From Polyangium spumosum (lineage in GTDB: Bacteria; Myxococcota_A; Polyangia; Polyangiales; Polyangiaceae), in assembly GCF_009649845.1 (NCBI RefSeq), contig NZ_WJIE01000012.1, positions 1 to 64,000 on the forward strand: a stretch of 64,000 nucleotides of DNA. The letters run 5' to 3'. The notes beneath the pieces were generated by a model, which did no database searches, had not been told where the DNA came from, and saw only the letters and a program-made list of their open reading frames with translations. Positions 25,545 through 34,232 of this stretch are shown piece after piece. A program made the translations under genes and the position numbers. Numbering within the stretch: position 1 is the first letter of the stretch; each line of letters begins with the position of its first letter.

Positions 25545-26339
25545 ATGGGTTTGCCCATGCTCGATCTCTCGCCGATGCGTACGGATCGCCTTCTTCTCAC
25601 CACCACAACGGGCGAACCGTTCCAACCGGTCCGGCTGTACTACACGATCCCCGGCAAGCCGTTCGTCACCAGGGTTCTTTCGCAACTCCGCTGCATGGAG
25701 GAGAACCGAGAAAGTGGCCTTTGGGGATGGCTCTACACGGCGGAAGCCACGGCGCTGACGTTTGGCCGGACGCATGCGGAATTGCCAGCCCATCTTGAAC
25801 CCGTGTTGCTCGGGGTCTTCCGCTTTCCGAAGCAGGGAGGCATGACGCTGCAAGTCCGGTCGTTCTCGCGCGCCATCGAGGCCGCGCGCTTCTTCGGCCC
25901 CATCCTCGGTCCTCGGGTCGTTGCGCGCCGGGCTCGGCTCATGAACCGCTTCTTCGGCGCGGACGAGCTGACCGACGACCTCGACTCGCTCGATCGCCAC
26001 CTCGATCAGAACGTCACCGTGATCGATCCTCGCGCATTCGAAGAGCAGATGGATCGATACCTCGCGGGCACGAAGACGCCGGAGGAGCGGCGTCGCGCGT
26101 TCGAGCGATATCACGAGGACAAGCGCCGCGAACGTCGTGACGTGCCCCTCGTCGAGGACTTCCCCCTCGCCCCGGAGGAGGAGACACCGGACTTCACGCA
26201 CCTCTCGATGACGCTGCGGCTACGCGAAATTCGCGCATACGAGCACTGGAATGGCAACACGCACGTGATCCTGCGGGACATCATCGAGCGGCTTGCCGAG
26301 CAGGTCGACCTCGATCCAGGGGCTCGAGACCGAGATTGA
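25545..26339 (+). CDS. Hypothetical protein of the integrative element
   Basis: The protein has 264 residues. The ATG at 25545 is preceded by AGGATAGGGG; an ATG four codons later is possible. No known domain is recognised. The N-terminal part is mixed alpha/beta (RLLLTTTTGEPFQPVRLYY, GWLYTAEATALTFG). The C-terminal half is strongly charged and helical, with a KTPEERRRAFERYHEDKRRE stretch that may form a coiled coil. Its last 59 bases overlap the 3' end of the convergent protease-like gene. Confidence 0.65.
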   Translation: MGLPMLDLSPMRTDRLLLTTTTGEPFQPVRLYYTIPGKPFVTRVLSQLRCMEENRESGLWGWLYTAEATALTFGRTHAELPAHLEPVLLGVFRFPKQGGMTLQVRSFSRAIEAARFFGPILGPRVVARRARLMNRFFGADELTDDLDSLDRHLDQNVTVIDPRAFEEQMDRYLAGTKTPEERRRAFERYHEDKRRERRDVPLVEDFPLAPEEETPDFTHLSMTLRLREIRAYEHWNGNTHVILRDIIERLAEQVDLDPGARDRD

Positions 26340-27177
26340 AGGGATGGCCTGCGCGCCGCTCTCTGCGCGGGGCGCAGCGCGCGAGGATGTGCTTCCACCC
26401 GTTTCGTGCCCGTGCGGCCTCGCGGAGAATATCGACGAGCTCGTCAAGGTCCACACGCTCATCGTCGGGCATAAACGTCTGCGCGTACTCCTCGACCATC
26501 GCTGGGCGATCCTTGATCTTCGGGCAGAGCTCGACCACGCGGCTGAACGCCTCGCAGCCGTACGCGAACGTCTCCCTCTTTCGGAACTCGATCTCGAGCA
26601 GCCACTCGCGGCGTCGCGTCTCGCGCAGGCCCACGGTGATCCGCTTGCAGTTATGGAACACGTGCGCCGCCTCGTGGACGATGAAGTCGTCGAATCGACC
26701 GGTCTCGGTGAAGTAGTCGAGCGATACGAAGCAGGTGGTCTCCGAGCTGAGCCCGACGAGCCTCGGCGCGTCCTCGGCGAGGAGGTCGGCGCCGAGGCTG
26801 CCGAGGTAGAGGTTGGCGAGGTCCCACGCGGTGTGGAGCCACGTGCAGCCGAGCAAGATGGCCTCGACGCGCTCGGGGGTGAGGAAAACGACGGAACGCT
26901 CGAGCAAGCGGAGCATCACGTCCTGCTCCACCTTCGGGAAGAGCCCACGCACCATGGGCTCGACCTTGACGCGGGTGAAGGAGGTGAGGTCGATGGCCGG
27001 CATCTCTGCGGAGGGACGGCGTCCCGCCGCGCGCCGAGAAACCTCGTCGACGAGCGCCCGCTTCAGGTCTTGGCACGCCCGGCGCTCGCGCTCGATGACG
27101 TCGCCGGACCAGTCGAAGAAGTACGGATCATGGTCGCCGGTGCGGAGGTAGTGCTCGATGGCTGCGGACGTGGGCAC
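26281..27177 (-). CDS. Putative zinc metalloprotease-like protein (HEAAH motif)
   Basis: The protein has 298 residues from GTG 27177, with AGGA eight bases upstream. An ATG at 27249 would add 24 residues but has no Shine-Dalgarno site. The key motif is DFIVHEAAHVFHNC near residues 165-178: HEAAH fits the HExxH zinc-binding signature. A possible third ligand is a Glu downstream (LLEIEFRKRETFAYGCEAFS), giving a gluzincin-like arrangement. The preceding FVSLDYFTETGRFDD fits the edge strand before the active-site helix. There is no signal peptide, so it should be cytoplasmic. Substrate unknown. It converges on the preceding hypothetical gene with a 59-bp overlap. Confidence 0.7.
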   Translation of the reverse strand: MPTSAAIEHYLRTGDHDPYFFDWSGDVIERERRACQDLKRALVDEVSRRAAGRRPSAEMPAIDLTSFTRVKVEPMVRGLFPKVEQDVMLRLLERSVVFLTPERVEAILLGCTWLHTAWDLANLYLGSLGADLLAEDAPRLVGLSSETTCFVSLDYFTETGRFDDFIVHEAAHVFHNCKRITVGLRETRRREWLLEIEFRKRETFAYGCEAFSRVVELCPKIKDRPAMVEEYAQTFMPDDERVDLDELVDILREAARARNGWKHILARCAPRRERRAGHPFNLGLEPLDRGRPARQAAR

Positions 27178-27506
27178 GCCGGCATCCTGCCACAGGCTTC
27201 TGCGCGGCTGGGAGATCACGCCGAACAAGGACAAGGACGTCTGCCACATGCCGTGCTCGTTTGCGGCGGCGAAGGAGGCTAGGTCGCAGTTCGGCCCTCA
27301 CTCTGGATGGGGTCGAGATCGGCCCGACCGAGAGACTTCTCCTTTGATCTCATGCAGGTAGGCGGTTCGGCCGCGGTCCGAGATTCGGCCCCACCCCCCA
27401 TATCATCGGCGGTCGAACGGCAAAACCAACTGCCGATTCCCGGTAGCACCATACGGCCGGCGAGCAGAAGAGCTACTTCGCGGCCGGTCAGAACAGGGCA
27501 CTCCGA

Positions 27507-28115
27507 TCAGCCAAAAGTGACGTCATTCCAAAAGGTTAGGAGGAGCGTGCCAACGCACGAGAAGAGCTCAAGGGGTTGACCGCCGAGATCAGGATCGGAG
27601 ATGTCCGCGTGAATCTGCTGGACGTTGCCGACTCCCACGCATGTCTCGGCCGCCGCCTCCTCCTGCAAGACGTCCGGCTACATCGTCCGCGCCGAGCCCC
27701 GGGCCCGTGTCCGTCGCATAGCACGGACCAGGGTGCTTCTGCCGGCGCCCCCCACCGTCTCGAGTGCCAAGAGGACGACGGCAGGCACTGGCGGGGCTCC
27801 AGAGCCAACCTTCGCGAGGAGCCACCACCATACGCGGCCCGCGCCGATCCGAGCCCTCCGGAGAACGAAACCTCGGTTCTGCAGCCAGTTGTCGAGTCTG
27901 ACCGGGGTCGGCGGTCCGGCGGGGATGGAACAATTTGGGTGCCTAATTCCCGAGGGAGTCATAGGGACGACGCACAGAAGATGCGAGCGCCCCACGCCGG
28001 CTTCTGCCCCGAAAGGTCGAACAGATTCGCGAGGTTCAGTGTACTCTGGCGCGGGTTGCAAGTAGGAGGGGTGTTGAACGCCACCCCCAGCTTTCTCCAT
28101 CGTGGAGGTGGGCAC
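27507..28115 (-). pseudogene. Possible degraded P-loop gene in a gene-poor stretch
   Basis: The region 27178-28170 has no convincing intact gene. One minus-strand frame from 28115 reads WWWLLAKVGSGAPPVPAVVL and then LALETVGGAGRSTLVRAM, which resembles a P-loop (GGAGRST). It then meets an in-frame TAG at 27680-27678 and continues open (PDVLQEEAAAETCVGVG) to a TGA at 27509-27507. This may be the remnant of a nucleotide-binding protein, or chance. No promoter, RNA or repeat is visible in the rest of the region. Confidence 0.25.
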
Positions 28116-28170
28116 CGGGGCGGGCGGCGAGCGGCGGTGTCTGGGCCGCCCACAGCCCGTCCTTGCCCTT

Positions 28171-31100
28171 CTACTTCTCCCAGCGTGACATCACCTTCGG
28201 CTCGACCACGATCGGCACCGAGGGCACGTACTTCTTCATCCCGGCGATCATGCAGTCGCGCATGAGCTCCTTGACCTCCTCGGCATGTTCTTCAGGGGCT
28301 TCCACAAGCAGCTCGTCATGCACGGCGAGGATCATCTGCGCCCCGAGGCGCTTGAGGTGGGGGGCGAGGAGCACCATCGCCTGCTTCATGCCATCGGCTG
28401 CAGTACCCTGAATGGGGAAGGCCAGGCGCGCGTTGTATTCTTCATCGGGATCGAAGTAGTACGAGACCCGGCCGCTCCTGGTGCGTAGCTCGCCCGGCAT
28501 CTCCTCGGCCATCTTCTTCTGCCACGCGGCGATTCCCGCGTAGTTCTGCAAGAACATGTGCTTGAACTGCGCCGCCTGCTCTGGCCTGAGGTCCACGTTG
28601 TAGTTCTTCTTCGCGTACGCGATGAGCTTGTTCACGCCCATCCCGAACGAGCCGCCGAAGTTGACGGGCTTTGCCCGGTTGCGCTGCTCGTCGGTGACCT
28701 GGTTCTCGAGCACGTTCATCAACAGCGACGCCGTGTGTCGGTGCGGGTCCCCGTCGCTCTTCCCGAACACCTCCTTGAGCTTCTCGTCCACCGTCTGGTC
28801 TGCGAGCACGCGCAGCTCGATCGCGTTGTAATCCCCGACGACCAGCTTCTTGCCCGGGGGAGCCTGGATGCACGAGCGCACCTGCTTGTCGCGCGGCAGG
28901 CCGAGCAGGTTCGGCTGCCGAGCGCTGAACCTGCCTGTAACGGCACCTATCTGTTTCAACGTCGCATGCACGCGCCCATCCTCGGAACGGCTGAAGGCCC
29001 GCAACACGCCGTTGCCGGCGCCCGTGACGAAGCCGTTCTTGCGCCGGTAGAGGACAAGCTGCTGGGCTACGGGGAGGTACATGTACGTCGAAAGAGCTTC
29101 ACCGCTTGTGCCCGCGACCTGGAGACCGAGCCCGTGGAGAGCCGCGAGAATGTCATCGTTGTTATCGAGATCCTTTACGCCCAGCATGGTAACGAGGTTC
29201 TTCTTGAGCTCCGTGGCCTCGCTTGTCCACATGTTGACGAGCCGCTCCCATTCGACTCGGTTGATGGGCATGCCGTACGCCTCCATGTGGGCGACGATGG
29301 GGAGGACCGCAAACTCGAGCACGGCAGCTTCTTCGAGGCGCTCTTCTTGGAGATCCTGCTGGAAGATGTCCGCGAGATGCAGAACATCCCGCGCCTTCTG
29401 CGCGAGCTCATCGCGTAGCTCGGGGCTGGGCGTCATCCACCAATTAATGTTCTTCTGGACAATCTTCTTACCGAACGCGAGCTCACACGCGCGCTCGAAG
29501 GAGAAGTACTTGTCGTTCTTGAGGTGCCTGCCGCCATCGAGCAGCCGCCATGCGATGGCCGTGTCCACGACCGTGCCCGGCATGAAGCCGAGGTGGTACT
29601 GCAACTGCGCGAGCGCGCCCTTGAGGTCGTGGCCGACGACCGTCACCTGGCAGAGGGCATCGGCGACAGGGCCGAGCTGCTCTCCGCCGAACATGTGAAA
29701 CACCCGCGCCTGGCCATCGGGCAGGGCGACGGTGATGATGACAGGACCCTCGGTGAGGTCGGAACCCGTCGAATGGACGACCAGGCCGACGCGGCCTGCG
29801 CGGAGGATGGCCTCCGCCAGGGTGCTCGGCCCGGCTTGACCAGATGACCAGATCTTTTGGGGGGAGAGAGCCTCCCCAAAGGAGGACGCGGACGACGCGG
29901 CCCCAGTCGCAGCGTCGGACCCCATGGAGGACCCCTCCCCCCCGAAACATCCGGTCATCTGGTCAGAGTGAGGCTGGTTACTATCGTTCCACCACAGAAC
30001 CCCGGGGATTGAGCGGGTTTCGCGAGTGGCTGCCCCTTCGCTCGCCTGCCCAGATCGATCTGGACACGACCCGGGCATCTGGACAGCCAGGGCCAGCGGA
30101 GGGGGCGAACTCGCAGCCGTGAGGGGCGCAGAGCCGTTCATGTTCTCCGCCGGGCTCCGGATGGGGCGCCAGAGCGAGGGGAGATCAAGCCCGTCATCAC
30201 CCCCCTCGCACAGGGCCTCGCCATCATCGTCGGGCCCAGGCTCGCCGCCACCAGGACCGGGCCCTCCGTCACCCGACCCGTCCGGGTCCGGCTCCCCCCG
30301 CAGCTTGGCGAGGTCGATCTTCAGCACGCGCTCTCGCTCGCCGTCGCCATCGACGTCGAGCCGGTGGGTCGGCTCCTTTCCCTTCCCATACGGGAGAATG
30401 AGCCCCTCTTCCACCATGCGGCTCCAGAGGCCGTACTGCTGCAGCGGCGTGCCTTCGTTCATCGACTTCAGCGCCTTGTTGACCGCCTCGAAGGCGGCGT
30501 CGGGCAGGAGGTAGGCGTGCGTCTTGTCCTTCCAGCCCACTGGCTCTGCGTCGTCGCTACTGGCCGATGTCAGCGGCATGCCCAGCGACTTCAACGCCAC
30601 CTTGCGCCGGAGCAGCAGATCGCGCAGCACCTCCAGGAAGCGACGGCCGGGGTTGGACTGCTCCGTCGCACTCACTTGCTCGCGATAGTTCGCCAACAGC
30701 GCGCCGCGGGCCTCCTCGATGTAGTGCATGGCATCCTCGGCGCTCATCACGCCGAGATCTTTTGCAAACTGGGTGAAGTAGTAGGCGCCGACGAGCAGGT
30801 GCGCCATCGCGGCCGGAGCCCGCAGATGGCCGTACTCCTGCTGCATCTCCTCACGGAACTCCCGGAACTTCTTCGCCACCTCGAGCTTGAGCTGCTCCAT
30901 TCTTGGGGCGAGCCACTGGATGTACGCGACCATCGCGTGAGGCAGGCGATGCGCCTTGGCTTGCAGCTTCGTCAGCTCGTCGAGGTCGATGTCCTCCTTC
31001 TTCATGCGAAGGGCGATGAGCCTTGCCTGAATTGACTCTCCCTTTGGCAGGTCTTCGCCCGTGCTCAGGACGAGTGCTCGGCATGGACGATCAGAGCGCG

Positions 31101-32886
31101 CAGTGCAATCCGACTTGAGGCGACCACGCGCGCTCCCGTTCCCGATGTTGCGAAGGACCTGGGCGCCTTTCTTGTGCATCTCGTCCGTCGCGTCCGCGGT
31201 CTTCGGCGCGAAGTCGTCGATCGTGACGAGCGCGTCCTTCATCCGATGGAGATAAAGCTCGATCGCGTTTGGCGTCGAGCCCCAGCTCACGGGCAGCGAT
31301 GCATGATCGAAGTCTCCCCAGTGGCGTTGCGCGAGCGCAGCCAGCGAGCTCTTCATGCTGCCGCTCTTGCCGTACAACGCGAGCGCCGCGTCGCAATAGT
31401 ACAAGTCTTGAAGCGGCGCGCGGTAAACCGCGCAGTGCAAGGGCAGCGTGACGCGCGTGTCGGCGGTCTTGAGAAAAGCGAGCGAGATCTTCACTGCCTC
31501 TGCCGGGTCCTCGGCGAACTCGGGGAGGCTGTACCGGCGAAAGGGCCCCTCGAGATCAACCGAGACATCGGGCGCCCCAACGGCGCCGCCGGCATGCAGG
31601 TAGAGTTTGTCGCGCCATCCAGTGTGCTGGTAGGTGACCTTATCATTCGGGTTTGAGCCTGCCTTGATGGCCGCGCGCAGCGCACCCCTCGGATTGTTGT
31701 GGTAGACGTTCACTCGAGCCCCCCAATACTTGCTGGGCCACAGCTCCGTCTCGAACTCCTCGGGCGTGATCCGCACGCGCGGCAGGGGGGCTCCGGAGGC
31801 GAGTTCGCCCTCGAGGACGAAGACCCGCTTCTTCTCGGAGCCATCGTCGAGGGTCTCTTCCTCGACAATCTGCGCAGAGAAGTTGCAGAGCGCCCGGACA
31901 TAGTCGGTGACGCCATCCGGCCGGGTTACAAGGCAGAGCGACCCTTCGAGCTCGGTATAGCTGAAGTCCTCCACTACCATTCCCTCGTGCTTGCGCTGCT
32001 TGGCCCTCTTCTCGACCTCCTTTATGGCACGTCGAATGTCCGTCTCTTTGACGCCGTGCTTGCGCAGCAGCGCTGTGACCCTCTTCTCCACCGCGGCCCC
32101 CCGCTCCTTGACCGTGAACAAGAAGGGCATGTCACCGAGGAGAGCAATCGCCTGGTCGTCCGAGATGCTCTCCAAGCGCAAGATAGGGTCTGCGGGGACG
32201 GCCGCCGCAATCACCGCCTTGATCGCATCGGGGCCGTGAGTCGCCACCACGTAGTCGTCTGGGCCTTGATCGCCACCATCCTCGCGGGGCGGGAGCGCTG
32301 CCACCATGACCCTCGCGCCATTCTGCTCCAGCGCGATCGCAAGCCGCGCTTCTGCGCGAGCAACATTTAGGTTCCACGCCCGGCCGGCGTCGAACACAAT
32401 AATGACCACGCGCCGGTAGAGCGCGATGGCCTTCCACGACGCGTTCAGGCGTAGGTCCTTCGTGAGCGTCGAGTAGATCCCGCCGAGCCCGATCGTCGCA
32501 AGACCATGGTCTTGGAGGCAAAGCGCCTTAATTGGTCCCTCGACCACGTGCAGCGGACTGTCGCCCTCGCGCTCGCAGTTCGGCGGGATGTAGATGGGGA
32601 TGTCCTTGCCCTTCGGAACCAGGAAACGCGGCTCGCCTTGGTCAAGCCGGATGCGCCCATAGTCGGCCTCGTTCGGGTACGGGATGAACAGACCCGAAGA
32701 GGAGAGCGTCTGCGCAAACCCCAACCGCTTCGCGCCTTCCTCCGCGGAGAGAGCGCGCAAGCCAGCCTCAGCGGCCAACCCCGGAGCGACGCCGCGTGCC
32801 TCTAGATATTGGATGTGATGGGGCTCGAAGGGCAGCACCTGCGCGCACCCGGCATTGGTTTCCGTAGAAGCGTGTGCTAGATTCAT
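28171..32886 (-). CDS. DUF3854/Toprim-like - P-loop helicase - family A DNA polymerase fusion
   Basis: The protein has 1571 residues. The ATG at 32886 lies six bases after AGGAG; the ATG at 32892 abuts it. Residues 20-230 resemble DUF3854/Toprim-type primase regions (HVVEGPIKALCLQ, IIVFDAGRAWNLNVARAEAR, DQGPDDYVV). Residues 400-770 form a DUF927-like helicase/ATPase with Walker A GKSGSMKS near 506-513 and Walker B ALVTIDDF near 552-559. Residues 865-1020 are a Gly/Pro/Asp/Ser-rich linker. Residues 1033-1180 resemble a DnaQ-type exonuclease with motif I lost. Residues 1190-1571 are a family A polymerase: motif A GDYNAIELR (Asp1352), motif B RNRAKPVNFGGSFG and motif C AVHDE. All polymerase residues look intact. 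It probably replicates the integrative element. Confidence 0.92.
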   Translation of the reverse strand: MNLAHASTETNAGCAQVLPFEPHHIQYLEARGVAPGLAAEAGLRALSAEEGAKRLGFAQTLSSSGLFIPYPNEADYGRIRLDQGEPRFLVPKGKDIPIYIPPNCEREGDSPLHVVEGPIKALCLQDHGLATIGLGGIYSTLTKDLRLNASWKAIALYRRVVIIVFDAGRAWNLNVARAEARLAIALEQNGARVMVAALPPREDGGDQGPDDYVVATHGPDAIKAVIAAAVPADPILRLESISDDQAIALLGDMPFLFTVKERGAAVEKRVTALLRKHGVKETDIRRAIKEVEKRAKQRKHEGMVVEDFSYTELEGSLCLVTRPDGVTDYVRALCNFSAQIVEEETLDDGSEKKRVFVLEGELASGAPLPRVRITPEEFETELWPSKYWGARVNVYHNNPRGALRAAIKAGSNPNDKVTYQHTGWRDKLYLHAGGAVGAPDVSVDLEGPFRRYSLPEFAEDPAEAVKISLAFLKTADTRVTLPLHCAVYRAPLQDLYYCDAALALYGKSGSMKSSLAALAQRHWGDFDHASLPVSWGSTPNAIELYLHRMKDALVTIDDFAPKTADATDEMHKKGAQVLRNIGNGSARGRLKSDCTARSDRPCRALVLSTGEDLPKGESIQARLIALRMKKEDIDLDELTKLQAKAHRLPHAMVAYIQWLAPRMEQLKLEVAKKFREFREEMQQEYGHLRAPAAMAHLLVGAYYFTQFAKDLGVMSAEDAMHYIEEARGALLANYREQVSATEQSNPGRRFLEVLRDLLLRRKVALKSLGMPLTSASSDDAEPVGWKDKTHAYLLPDAAFEAVNKALKSMNEGTPLQQYGLWSRMVEEGLILPYGKGKEPTHRLDVDGDGERERVLKIDLAKLRGEPDPDGSGDGGPGPGGGEPGPDDDGEALCEGGDDGLDLPSLWRPIRSPAENMNGSAPLTAASSPPPLALAVQMPGSCPDRSGQASEGAATRETRSIPGVLWWNDSNQPHSDQMTGCFGGEGSSMGSDAATGAASSASSFGEALSPQKIWSSGQAGPSTLAEAILRAGRVGLVVHSTGSDLTEGPVIITVALPDGQARVFHMFGGEQLGPVADALCQVTVVGHDLKGALAQLQYHLGFMPGTVVDTAIAWRLLDGGRHLKNDKYFSFERACELAFGKKIVQKNINWWMTPSPELRDELAQKARDVLHLADIFQQDLQEERLEEAAVLEFAVLPIVAHMEAYGMPINRVEWERLVNMWTSEATELKKNLVTMLGVKDLDNNDDILAALHGLGLQVAGTSGEALSTYMYLPVAQQLVLYRRKNGFVTGAGNGVLRAFSRSEDGRVHATLKQIGAVTGRFSARQPNLLGLPRDKQVRSCIQAPPGKKLVVGDYNAIELRVLADQTVDEKLKEVFGKSDGDPHRHTASLLMNVLENQVTDEQRNRAKPVNFGGSFGMGVNKLIAYAKKNYNVDLRPEQAAQFKHMFLQNYAGIAAWQKKMAEEMPGELRTRSGRVSYYFDPDEEYNARLAFPIQGTAADGMKQAMVLLAPHLKRLGAQMILAVHDELLVEAPEEHAEEVKELMRDCMIAGMKKYVPSVPIVVEPKVMSRWEK
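29837..29965. repeat. 13-bp inverted repeat inside the linker-coding DNA
   Basis: The sequence TGACCAGATGACC at 29837-29849 recurs as its reverse complement GGTCATCTGGTCA at 29953-29965. The first arm is itself two direct copies of TGACCAGA. Related TCTGGACA copies follow at 30059-30066 and 30078-30085. All lie in the low-complexity linker between the helicase and polymerase parts, where the protein sequence is little constrained. Confidence 0.6.
29923..29938 (-). promoter_or_regulatory. Possible internal ribosome binding site and start codon
   Basis: On the minus strand GGAGGGG (29938-29932) lies six bases before an in-frame ATG (29925-29923) at codon 988 of the fusion gene. Starting there would give a 584-residue protein with the exonuclease-like and polymerase domains only, the usual size of a stand-alone phage-type family A polymerase. 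Use of this start is untested. Confidence 0.35.
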
Positions 32887-32949
32887 GACCATCTCCTGGA
32901 TGGCTCCATCCGCGGCCTGGCAGACCTGGCGGGTGGAGCCGTTCTTTTC

Positions 32950-33411
32950 TCAACGATCGTTCGTGTTCTTCCGACGCCGCGGCGCCGTGTTCACAATTCG
33001 CTCGATCCCGCGCCGCACGTGCTCCGCGGCCGGACCGAGGTCCACAAGGTGGCTCACGCACCGCTCCCCCGAGCCCGGGGCCGACTTCTTCGTCGACTTG
33101 TCGAACAAGACAATTCTTTGCCCATCGGTCCAGATGGCCGCGTTCACCAGCTCTCGGAGCTCGGGGAACCCGCGGCCCCGCTGCACGTAGCGCAAGACGC
33201 CGACCATCATCCGCACGCGGATGCCCGCCTTCGTCAACTCTCGCGCGAGCCGGAGTGCGAGTAGATCTCGAGCCGTGAAACGGCGCGGAGAGCCGCGCCC
33301 CTGACCTCCTCCGGCGCTGGGCTTCAAGAGCCCGCTGCGCAGAAGTTCATCCAGTTTCCGGTAACGTAATCCGGAGATCCGGACCGCGTGGCCTGCCGTG
33401 TAGGTATCCAT
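32950..33411 (-). CDS. MerR-family transcriptional regulator
   Basis: The protein has 153 residues from ATG 33411. Residues 1-75 match the MerR DNA-binding domain: YTAGHAVRISGLRYRKLDEL, a short wing with basic residues (GRGSPRRFTARDLLALRLA), and AGIRVRMMVGVLRYV. The C-terminal half is short and has no visible metal-binding Cys or effector domain. It is 63 bp upstream of the replicative fusion gene on the same strand, so it probably controls that gene or the element's replication. No Shine-Dalgarno site is seen. Confidence 0.78.
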   Translation of the reverse strand: MDTYTAGHAVRISGLRYRKLDELLRSGLLKPSAGGGQGRGSPRRFTARDLLALRLARELTKAGIRVRMMVGVLRYVQRGRGFPELRELVNAAIWTDGQRIVLFDKSTKKSAPGSGERCVSHLVDLGPAAEHVRRGIERIVNTAPRRRKNTNDR

Positions 33412-33654
33412 GGTCGGGATTGCAGCACGACGGATCCACGAAAGAGAAGCCCACCCCCCTCAGCGGTTCTTCACGCCGTATCACCGAGTAACCATCGGTG
33501 CACCAAACGGCTTGTTCCATGCTGAAAGAAGAACGTGCGTGAGAAGTAGGGAAGAAGTACACGCGAGAGTATGTCTGAACAAACCACTCGAGGGCCTCGC
33601 CGTTGCCCTCTGCTCTGGGCTGTACAGCAATGTTTCGTCGGGAGGGTAAACTCC

Positions 33655-34190
33655 TCCCAGCAGAGCGCGTACCTGGCGTCCCGCCGCAGCTCCTCGCCGA
33701 GGGCGGGTACGTCAAACAAGACGGCGTGTTCTTGATCCCGACTGGACGGAAGATCTTCGATCCGACCAGGTTCTACTTACCCATCGAGGTCAGAGACCAC
33801 CTGGGACAAACCACGAAGATCGGCTACGACATCCACAACCTACTCGTGGTCTCGGTCGTCGATCCCCTGGACAATGAGATCACGGCGGAGAACGACTACC
33901 GCACGATGTCCCCGGTCCTGGTCACCGACCAGAACAAGAACCGCACCGCGGTAGAGCTCGAGGCGTTCGGGCTGGTCGTGGCCTGGCCACGGCGGTCATG
34001 GGCAAGGTCGGCACGGGTGAAGGGGACACGCTCGCGGAGCCGACCACCACGTTCGGGTACGATCTCGAGCGCCGGTGGAAGGACAAGAAGCCGAACGTCG
34101 TCCACGTCGCGGCGCGTGAGCGGCATGGGGACCCCGGCACGCCCTGGCAGCACAGCTACACCTACCGAGATGACCTCGGACGCGCAAACG
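33655..34190 (+). pseudogene. Frameshifted duplicate fragment of the TcB-TcC gene
   Basis: This segment matches, at DNA and protein level, the part of the TcB-TcC gene at about 10680-11190 (opposite strand). Both encode FDPTRFYLPIEVRD, ITAEN, YRTMSPVLVTD, NKNRTAVEL and EGDTLAEPTTTF. The reading frame breaks at 33979-33988, where TGGCC is duplicated in tandem, and resumes in another frame until about DLGRA. There is no start, no C-terminus and no effector. It is a stray fragment of a second Tc gene now inside the integrative element. The 243 bp before it (33412-33654) hold no recognisable gene. Confidence 0.88.
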
Positions 34191-34206
34191 GCTGTTGCAT
34201 CCGGGT

Positions 34207-34226
34207 GAGTTTCGTGGCCACGATTC
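34207..34226. promoter_or_regulatory. Candidate operator: near-palindrome before the RHH/J-domain gene
   Basis: GAGTTTCGTGGCCACGATTC is a near-palindrome centred on GTGGCCAC, ending seven bases before the ATG at 34233. The core TTTCGTGGCCAC recurs at 34403-34414, and a related perfect palindrome lies at 34429-34446, both inside the gene. The ribbon-helix-helix domain encoded here could bind these sites; that is inference. Confidence 0.45.
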
Positions 34227-34232
34227 GCCCCC

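Noticed and set aside
27678..27680. Recoding of TAG as an amino acid in the P-loop-like frame
   Set aside because: There is no recoding signal or suppressor evidence; decay or chance is simpler.
33347..33715. A 122-codon minus-strand ORF overlapping the MerR start and the Tc fragment
   Set aside because: It overlaps the MerR gene in another frame and the Tc pseudogene antisense, and shows no domain.
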